64,000 nucleotides of DNA from Flabesymbios commensalis (Eukaryota; Annelida; Polychaeta; Terebellida; Flabelligeridae). Location: assembly GCA_964017125.1 (NCBI GenBank), contig OZ024902.1, positions 34,376,676 through 34,440,675 of the forward strand, read 5' to 3'. Shown here in pieces: positions 55,205-64,000 of the stretch (positions are counted from its first letter, which is position 1; each line of letters begins with the position of its first letter). The notes under the pieces are model-generated. The model had not been told where the DNA came from, did not search any database, and worked only from the letters and a program-made list of their open reading frames with translations. Both the position numbers and the translations under genes were made by a program.

Positions 55205-58200
55205 CTTGAATTGCGTGGCAAATGGAAAAAAAGATACTGTTATTATTAAAAACAGTTGCTTAAAAAATTTCGTTCTAAAACCCGAAGATATTAGGAAATT
55301 AAGTTATTCATCGTAGACGCAAAATGATGCCTTAAGGGTTTAAAGGGTTAAACCAAGTGTATAATCTAGTGATAGTAGGTCTATGTATATAGGCAAAATT
55401 ATGTTCTCAATTTAACAAATAGTGATCAACATTATGGTAACCATGCTAATGACATGATAAAAATGTTGCAAAATTTTCAAAGCTGTGACGATTTTTTTCG
55501 ACGCAGTGCGAGATTTGTCTGATAAACCTTGCATCTCTGGGACTTGCTGTCTAGTAGGTCAAGCGAGGTTACTAAACTGCGGTGAGATAACCTCTACTTA
55601 GAAATGAAAATGATATAGGCCTATGTATGAATGTGTCCGGTAAAGAAGGAGATTTTAATTGTATTTATAAAATGAACCACATTTGTCCATATGTATGATA
55701 TAATTTTTGACGACTTCTCATAATTTATATAGCCTTTTCATTTGTATCATTTTTATGCAGACTTCATTTTACTTTTTTCTTCAACTTTAATCTTAAATAC
55801 CTGTATCACATATTTTCCATGCCAATAAATTGTTATCATTTGTTATCATTTTAATTACATAATTGAGCAACGCTTATGTGGATCGCATATTATATTAGCT
55901 TCTGCTAATGTGCAATCCTCGGTAAATACAATAACTATGTTTGTACCAAAGCCAAGAAATTGTGACTAATTTTATATTTTCTTAGGAAAAAACTAATTTT
56001 TCTTATTTTTGACAAACAGGACGCTTTAAGCCTTGAGGTTTTTTATTCATTTTTTGTAAGATCATTTTCATTGTTATTTAGTCATATGCCTAGCTCTCAG
56101 TCACATATGCCTGTAGGCACGCTTGCATGCAATTGAGATGGTTTTATAGTGAACTGGCATGCTGGGGATTCATCCAGATGTTTTTATATCATAGAAAATA
56201 ATAATTCTTTTTTTAAACTATTAGTCTCAATTTGCATCCGTTTTATCCACGCGCGCCTCAAAAAAGCAAACATTATAAAATACGGTATGTCAAGTTTGGA
56301 GCTCCATCATTGCTGGTTTTCACTGTTTAAAAGCAACTTAATTTTGAACAAGAGACCTGAAGTCCTATATCATCCCCCGCCATAAATTAGGTTCGACTTT
56401 TTGCGGTCACAAATATTTAAAAAAGTAGATTTGTGGTGGCCATTGTAAATTTCAGTAAAAACACATGCACATTTACAGATGGTGGGTAATGTGATTGTAC
56501 AATGTGAATTATTACTGATTTCAATTTTTCAGTTTTTGCGCCAACAAAAAAAATGAAGTTTATGCATGGCGGCCATTTTCAATTTCAGTAAAACCTTTAA
56601 AAAATTAATTGCACATCTCCACATCGTGGGGAATGTGATAATAAAATTTGAATAATTTCCGACTTTAAGTTTTGGAGTTTTTGCGCCCACTAAAACATTC
56701 CCCCCCCCCCCTTCCCATCTCCATATCATGGGGAATGTGATAGTAAAATTTGAATAGTTTCTGACTTTAAATTTTAGAGTTTTTGCGCACACGAAAATAT
56801 TTTAGAGTTGACCTCTGGAGGCCATTTTGAATTTTATTGGCATCTCTAAAAAATCACTTGCACATCAACCATGCTGCTAGGAATGTCCTGTTGAAATTAA
56901 AAAAAAATGACGAGCAGTTTTTTGAGTTTTTGCGCCCACAAGAAAACGTGACGCCGGAGACCGGACAGAATCCTGGCGCGACTAAAATCCACCTTCCCCT
57001 ACGGGCGGGGGATGAAAAGTGTTCCCATTATGACCTTAGGAAGTAGAAAGTTAAAGAGCGAAAATCTGTTTCTAAATAAAAAAAATTATATGACTACATC
57101 TTTATCGCTAACTCTAATTTGCGGTAAACTTCAAATATGCTGATATATAGACCTAATTATGTCTGCCTCCAACAGGCTATTATAATTGAGTTAACTCAGA
57201 CGATGAATAGTTATCCTTATATTTAATGTAAATATAGTATGTTAGTCTGATAATGATGTTTAGAGTCTATTTGAAGAGCAAAAATAATATATAATTGTTT
57301 GCCACAATGGGATAAATGGTGTACACTGGAGTTCGTGAACCGTCGCCACGACGGCCCAATTATATGACATGTATGACATCATACTTTTGGGCCCAGTACT
57401 GGGGAAACATCAACTGCCAGTAGTGAAAGGGTTAATATGTTGTATCTTGAGCATTTCATAATGTCATAATCAAGATATCCCTGAAGAATATACCAAAATA
57501 TGAGAAGACAAGATAACAATTTCACACGAAATAAAAAAATAGTGAAAAAAATTAAAGCAATAATAGCAAAATAAAAATCGCATCGACATTTTCTGTGCTT
57601 TTGTCATATTTTTGGGGACGTAGGTCAGACCAGGATTCTGGCCAATGAACCCTTAATAGCTGGGAATGCTGTCCCAACGCTGGCCCAATCTCGGCCCAAT
57701 GTGAAGAATCAGTCTCTCTGTTGGCGTCCTTGATACCATGTACATGGTGTGTCGTGATGACGTAGGACAGGCAGATAGAGATCTGAAGAGGGTCCCTGAC
57801 AGCTGTCGAGGAGGAATCAATCAGGTTACAGAGACGTTCCCAGTGATTGTTCTGATAAGACTGTGTCATAGCTGCTCAAAATAAGAGCAAACAAGTCAAT
57901 TAGAGCCACTTGATGCATGACCTAACACATTCCGACACATGTTGAGTCCAGGTTGCGCGTGACTGTTTCGTATCAGCATGATCAGTGCGAGTACGTGTGC
58001 TTACGGTCCAATTTGGTCGTAATTCTCGTTTGAATTCCATCCATTCTTTGAGTTAATTTGGTCTAATATATAGACCTACATAGTTGCACATGCGCACCTA
58101 CGTTTTTAGATATTCTGTTGCGTTGCACCTCAATTATTAAGAGCAGCTGTCATCGGTAAAAGAGCATTATCGATGAAGGCTGATTGCATTCAAGAAGAAA

Positions 58201-59238
58201 ATTAGGCTAGTTCTCTGTTTGGTCTAAATAAATCGTTGAAGAAATGAGTGAATTGAGATGTGTTTATAATCGTTACAACAAGCATACATAATACAGATTT
58301 AAAATAGTAACACCATTTACCGCATCTGCAGCGTCTCTTAAGGTCTTGCTATCACCCGTTAATGTATCTTCATCACCTACCGGGGTATTGGTGAATTTAT
58401 GCTAGCTACATTCAATGGATTTAACGTTGCTGACCGCTTGATAGTAACTAGATAGTGTCAACATTGCCATATTGCTGACTTAATTTTTGGGACAAAATCG
58501 CGATGCAACAAGTACAGGATAAAACGAATAAATACAAATGAACACAGACAGGTAACAAAACCAGTGACCAAATGGTCCAACCATGAATGTGAAACTGGTA
58601 TATTGATCAAGTCGCTGCTATCAATGACATATGTTTCATTGTTTTTTAAATTTGGGTTAGCCCACTTGTGCATGATGCCATCCAAATATGCCTGATTTTT
58701 ATTAGGTGGACACCATTTCATATACATTGTCAAATGGGCAATCAATCAGTCAGTCAGCCAACCCATCAAGCCAACTATCAACCATGCAACCGACTAATCA
58801 TCCATCCAGCCAATTAATTAACAAATGTATTGATATGATAGAAATATGTTTTTCCAATGTCTTTTTTACTACAAATAGTGTCCACATTACTCGGAGTATT
58901 TTTCTACTAAACTATGAGATTTATCTTAATAGACTAAAAATGTTATGTAATAAAAAAAACATTTACATGGTATTGTTGTCCAATATCAACATGATCAATG
59001 GTGTGACTTTTGTTATCAGGGGTGCGAAATTTGTTTTAAAACCCTGTCGAGTGGATATTGCTTCAGTCGCTTTCTGCACGATCATCGCAATATCGCGATA
59101 GAAGGAAACCCGAAGCCGGGACTATGCCCTACTCTTATTTCGAATGACTTCAAGGGTTCTTTATAGTGCACTGTACCATAAGCAGCATGGTACACTCCAT
59201 TCCTTTTAACAGTTTTGAGCACTGTATTTATGCACAAT

Positions 59239-59251
59239 CACGATGTCAAAT
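59239..59251. repeat. Left target-site duplication of the copy-2-specific SINE
   Basis: CACGATGTCAAAT, repeated exactly at 59569-59581. Copy 1 has it once (49279-49291): the empty site. Confidence 0.97.
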
Positions 59252-59568
59252 AAATGAAAATGAAATGAATCGGGCTTTAGGCCACCTTTGTGCACATATA
59301 GGCTAAACTGGGCCAGGAGAACCTCCTGAGGATGGTGAGATGATTGAGATGACACTGTCCTCCAGACACAGGATTCGAAATTCGAGCCCTGGCGGTCTGA
59401 GGCCGAGCACGCTACCTCTCGGTCACGGAGGCTCCCCACAATACTAACTTTCACACGTGGATGGGGAAGAAACAATTTTGTTTCTTTCAAACCGCCGAGA
59501 CCGGGAACCGAACCCCGGACTCTGGCGTGAAAGGCAGCGGTGCTAACCACTACCCTAGGGCCCCCGCC
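59252..59568 (-). mobile_element. Full-length SINE present only in copy 2
   Basis: Complete dimeric SINE with a short AAATGAAAATG tail side. The empty site in copy 1 shows exactly what was inserted: the SINE plus one copy of the 13-bp target. It therefore arrived after the duplication, or on only one of two haplotypes. Confidence 0.97.
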
Positions 59569-59581
59569 CACGATGTCAAAT
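59569..59581. repeat. Right target-site duplication of the copy-2-specific SINE
   Basis: CACGATGTCAAAT. Confidence 0.97.
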
Positions 59582-60580
59582 ATCCGACCCGACCGTGATT
59601 CGAACCATGGTACATCCAGGTTACAACCCCCAGTCGATACGAACGAGCCATCGGGCCGGCCGAAACACTGTCCAGACCAATGTATTTAATTTAATTTGAT
59701 GTACGATGGAAAACGAGGTCTAGGCAACCATCTGTTGCAGCGGTTAAAGCTGCCTACCAGAAAAGTCGGAGATCCCGAGTTCGTACCCCGCTCGTGCATT
59801 CAGAAATCGCCACTCACTCGTAAGATTCAATATCGTGAGAAGCCTCCGTGACTGAGAAGTAGCGTGCTTGGCCTCAGATCGTCAGGTTTTTTTTTATAAA
59901 TATCACGCAGGATATTTATTTCATGTATTCCGTGATAATTGTTTTAAATGGTTAGACCTAGTGAGATATTAGACATCAAATGATTATGTAATATCCGATG
60001 GGGTGATTACTATGGTTACGTAACATTACGTCAGTGAAGAAGATTGATAAAAATAGCTCTTTTTGTTTTTCACGTAGATTACTTTCAATACAGGACATAC
60101 AATGATTTTCCTTTTAGCCCCCATTAAATTATAAATGGTGACTTTTGAACCTAAAAAAAGTAATTAATTTAAAATTATTCTTGCGTTTCAATGTTATCAC
60201 CAAGGATATTTTCTATGTATCAAACGTACAGGTGTATTACGTAACGGGAATTTCAGGGGTCTGCCCTCTTGGACTGTGGTTCTTATTAATGCTTGCTGAG
60301 GAATTGATAAGATATCTGACTAATATGAACACTAGATATACACGGCATTCTATAAAGCATGGCTGCTTTAACGTGAAACATGTGAGTTCAATTTGTGATT
60401 TTACCAGGATTCACAGTACATATGTAGGGCCTACATGATTTCTCAATCAATCATCAGCCAATCATCAGGAAGTTATGCAAACACTATTGATGCAATTACG
60501 CTGGAAATGACCAGAAAATAAATCATATAGATTACAATATTTCACACTTTTATCCCTGTTTTAGGTCAGTGCCCACATAA

Positions 60581-62090
60581 CCCCTGTAAAATAATCAACC
60601 AGAACGGCCGTTCGAACGCCGTTCCATGTGCCGTTCGAACGGCTAGCGTTCAGAACGACAATCATGGTTTTTAGCCAGCCTGCCGTTCAGATTTTGGCCG
60701 TTCTTTTGGAATGAACACTGCTTTCTGAACGGCGTTCAAAAACGAGAATTGTTCTTCTTGGAACAAACCGTTTAAAACCTGAATTAAACGTTCAAAAGGG
60801 AACATGTGTTCAAATTAAAACGCCCCAGCAAGAATCAAAACGTTGAACCAATGTTGGCTTAATGTTGGTCCACCGTCCATGATGCTGGGCTAGCATTAAA
60901 TCAACATTGGGTTCAACATATTGTTTTCTGGGACAGGCCGGCGTTCAAATTAGAACATGAAGCCTATCAGCCAACAACAACAGTTGGACCAGCAACGGAA
61001 CACTGTTGGGCTTAGGCCCACCTCAATCAAGATGAGCCAACATTGAGCAGTATCTTGGCCCACTATTGGACGCTACGCTGGCCCAACATTTAAACACACC
61101 AACGTATTGGGTTTGCTGGAACTGCAAACAAGTTATTGCTTCTATACAAGCCTCAGTCAAGTGATTTAATGGTCAAGATAACCATTTTGGCCAATCACAT
61201 AGGCCTACATGAGAAATCCCTGTACTCAATATGGCGACTTTGAGAATATGCCTACCCATCCATCCTAGCAAACATTGATCCAATGTTGACTAAATGTTGG
61301 GCCAACGTCGCAGACAATGGGTCAGCGTTGGATCAGCATTGGGTCAACGTATTGTGTTTGCCGGGATATGTAAGCCTATAGTCCCACTCCTTTTGTTTGG
61401 GTCTCAGATAGTAGGCCAAGGCCCTATGACGTCAATAAGCCACCCAGACTATTACACAGATCACAAACAAAAAATGATCAAGATAATGTGCATAGGCATA
61501 TACTTATACTCACTTACAATCCTTCTTGTCTCTGTGATTCATTACTAGTATTTATAGTAGGCCTACTGTGGGCTAGCTATGTCCCACAGTCGCATATTAT
61601 ATCAGCGACAGACGACAGTAGATACACCTTACCTTGCTACCATACTCATTAGTTATTAGACTAAACTTGATTGAGTTTATAATGGGAATATGGCCAATGG
61701 CCATAGCTGTACATGTCTCCTCTGCAGGCGTCTGAACTAAACTGAAAGACTGTTCAGTTTTGAACGTATGGTGTGATATTGAAGATCCACATGATTGGTC
61801 TATGCTAAATTAATTTCTGCGTCACAATAAAAGTGTTTATTTATTATTCATTAATTTGTTCAAATTCCCGCGGAGCTGTTCTCATATTTAGTTGACTGCA
61901 GGAACGTTCAAGTGCCAAGAACGACGTTCAAACAGCCGTTCCGTCTTCTTGCTATGAACGAACGTTCAGAACGATGACAGTGTTCAGTATGGAATAAGAA
62001 CGTCGTTCAGGCCGTTCGAATGATTTTGCAGCGTTCGAACGCCCAGAACGGCGTTCGGACGGCCGTTCTTTTCAATTGTTTTTACAGGGG
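60581..62090. mobile_element. 1.5-kb inverted-end element (copy 2)
   Basis: Copy of 50291-51800 carried along by the duplication. I saw no difference. Confidence 0.75.
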
Positions 62091-62309
62091 ATGGTAGGCA
62101 GTTCCAGGAAGCGAGGATCTTCCCAATTTGGATAAAAAGGATATTATTCACCATACACGTTACAAATCAGTGCGCACTTGAAGAAAAGCCGTATCTGTTT
62201 CCAAAAGTTTACGAGGGGACTGGAAGACGGCATATTCATTTCTAGGCACAAATTAAGAATGGAGCAGGATGAAGCCTATGTGTTGACTACTTAAAACAGA
62301 GGGTTCTGT

Positions 62310-63951
62310 AAGAATGTGCTGGCAACTCTCCTCGAAAGTGTTCGTCTCATGCCGGAGCAGATAATGAGTTTTTTCGCCACAAGAATCACCCATTCGCTGC
62401 ATCTTGGAGTAAAGGTCGGAAGCTCTCATACATGTGAGAAATCCTACTTCTCGAACCTCTTGTCATCTTTGCAGATTGACCAGAGCCAGATGCCGACACG
62501 CGTTAATTATTGATGGTTCGGCAATGGTTAACATTCTGTCACCAAGGAGCTCAAGGACATTTAAAGAATATGCCACATGTTTTCTCCACAATACAGGCAC
62601 ACTCTGTCAAGCACAAGAGGACGGACATTGTGTTCGACGTCTACATGTCAAATAGTATGAAAACTGAAGCCAAGTCAACTGAAGCGAGGACTTATATAAG
62701 ACAAAAATGAAATGAATCGGGCTTTAGGCCTGCTTTGTGCACATATAGGCTAAACTGGGCCAGGAGAACCTCCTGAGGATGGTGAGATGATTGAGATGAC
62801 ACTGTCCTCCAGACACAGGATTCGAAATTCGAGCCCTGGCGGTCTGAGGCCGAGCACGCTACCTCTCGGTCACGGAGGCTCCCCGCAATACTGACTTTCA
62901 CACGTGGATGGGGAAGAAACATTTGTGTTTCTTTCAAACCGCCGAGTCCGGGAACCGAACCCCGAACTCTGGCGTGAAAGGCAGCGGTGCTAACCACTAC
63001 CCTAGGGCCCCCGCCCACTTATATAAGACGAAGTGGGTCAAACAAGTGCAAAATTAAATCAAAATGGCGCATTGTTCTCAGAAACAGTGAGAGAATATAA
63101 TCGTTGTTATCAAAAGAAGATTTTACCAGCAACCACACGATCGACCTAGATAAACAAGAACTTGCCCTTTGTAATCATGAGGAAGCGGACACAACGATCT
63201 TCTTACATATCAAGTGCGCGACAAAATGAAGAAGCCCCCAGGGAGTCCTGATGGTAAAAGCCAGTGACACTGAATTTTTTTTCATATCAGTCAGTATGAT
63301 GTCAGCTCTCCAGGAGACTGGTCTACAGCAGCTGTGAATTGCCTTTGTCCAAGGTCACCTTTTGAGTCTTCATTGTGCCACAGAAGAGCAGGGGCATTCA
63401 CGCTTTCACCAATCACAGGATCAGTTTCCGCTGCAAAGGAAAGAAGATGTGAAGTACGTATGTGATAAGATAACCGATGTCTTCCACAAAATAAATCAGT
63501 GCCCAGGAACAGTAATTAACGATAATATGGAGATCTTGGTGAGGTTTGTGTCCGAATGTATCACAGATCCAGCACAACTGAGGGCATTGATGATACAAGA
63601 CTGGAGATGTTTGCAAGGAACAGCGACCACCTACCCCCGCAGCATTATCAGCATGTGAAAGGAGCTGCCATCAGGCGGTTATCATAAGCAGTCAGTTTAC
63701 ATTATTCCAGCTGGACATACCAGCTCTACAGACTCGGAATGAGCGAAAATCTTTGGCAGATCTGTTGGACATAGGGCCCACCTTCCAATATTGCGGAGAT
63801 TCTAACATTTGGCTTAATATGGCTGCAAATCAGAAGTCATGGATGGTGCAAATGCCACGATTTTGGTATGGCTTGCACCACACTGTGTAGTTGCAGGTGT
63901 GAGGCTGAGTAGCACTGCAAGCACAGTTACTACCAGAGTTCACGTTGATAC
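62310..63951 (+). pseudogene. Broken multicopy Cys-rich gene (copy 2)
   Basis: Copy of 52020-53660 with a handful of substitutions. Broken in the same way and with the same SINE insertion, so it was already dead before duplication. Confidence 0.55.
62703..63016 (-). mobile_element. Full-length SINE inside the broken gene (copy 2)
   Basis: Same insertion as 52413-52725, with duplication ACTTATATAAGAC at 62690-62702 and 63017-63029. It carries about three substitutions and one extra C relative to copy 1. Confidence 0.95.
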
Positions 63952-64000
63952 CTTGTTATCTGACTGCAAATGTTCATTACTTTATTTGAGTATATTACTC

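Larger units (their letters stand above)
45501..55459 (+). repeat. Tandem duplication, copy 1 (unit ~9.96 kb)
   Basis: From AAAATGTTGCAAAATTTTC at 45501 the sequence is repeated from 55460 in the same orientation. Upstream of 45500 and upstream of 55459 the sequences differ, so these are the left edge and the junction. The match can be followed to the window end (53709 aligned to 64000). Beyond 53709 copy 1 has no visible partner. The unit length assumes the copies abut. Confidence 0.93.
55460..64000 (+). repeat. Tandem duplication, copy 2 (runs off the window)
   Basis: Direct repeat of 45501-53709. Offset is 9959 bp at the left edge, 9960 after an extra T at the C-run (56713), 10290 after a 330-bp SINE insertion (59252-59581) and 10291 after an extra C at about 63011. 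Substitutions I noticed: aligned to 46831 region, 48909, 49592, two at 52441-52442, 52634 region, 52793 region, 53047 region, 53473 region. Everything else compared looked identical. Confidence 0.93.

Overview
This is a eukaryotic, AT-rich, gene-poor window. It looks like the nuclear genome of a marine invertebrate. That inference rests on introns with GT/AG borders, tRNA-derived SINEs with target-site duplications, decayed LINEs, a PIF/Harbinger transposon, many MITE-like palindromes and long microsatellites, with no operons and no dense coding. I cannot fix the phylum. The GTTGGCC palindromes, the Harbinger with a MADF partner gene and the Cys-rich multicopy gene would fit lophotrochozoans, other marine invertebrates or invertebrate deuterostomes.

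Left part (1-12 kb): the only convincing host exon is an EGF-like exon on the minus strand (4001-4177) with phase-1 borders on both sides. Two arrays of a ~150-bp repeat face each other (4930-5820 and 10530-10990). Between them lies a fold-back element (7423-9848) whose inverted ends are arrays of the 8-mer TTTCGnnn, flanked by a 7-of-8 bp target duplication. A 78-bp TA-flanked palindrome lies at 3197-3274 and a second copy at 38651-38728.

Middle part (12-27 kb): (TA)n and poly-T tracts, a 0.6-kb duplicated repeat (14877-16347), a 257-bp tandem pair, degenerate ~370-bp tandem repeats (18-20 kb), the 3' end of a decayed LINE (21031-21560), a decayed C2H2 zinc-finger sequence (minus strand, 21883-22580) and a perfect-looking 380-bp tandem pair (24745-25504).

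27.9-34 kb: a degenerate but structurally recognisable PIF/Harbinger transposon of about 6.1 kb. It has near-identical 30-bp inverted ends, a transposase relic on the plus strand and a MADF-type DNA-binding partner relic on the minus strand, and it carries nested MITEs and tandem repeats.

34-45.5 kb: a ~0.8-kb minisatellite, two further LINE relics, a full-length SINE with a 12-bp target duplication and a triplicated 84-bp repeat.

45.5-64 kb: a direct tandem duplication with a unit of about 9.96 kb. Copy 1 is 45501-55459. Copy 2 starts at 55460 and runs off the window. The copies differ at only about ten bases, two 1-bp indels and one SINE that is present only in copy 2. Each copy carries a 1.5-kb inverted-repeat element built of GAACG/CGTTC motifs, with GTTGGCC palindromes nested in it, and a broken member of a multicopy Cys-rich gene family interrupted by another SINE.

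No complete protein-coding gene, true tRNA, rRNA or CRISPR array is supported, and I saw no recognisable retrovirus, LTR or Polinton gene. Most longer open frames are by-products of repeats.
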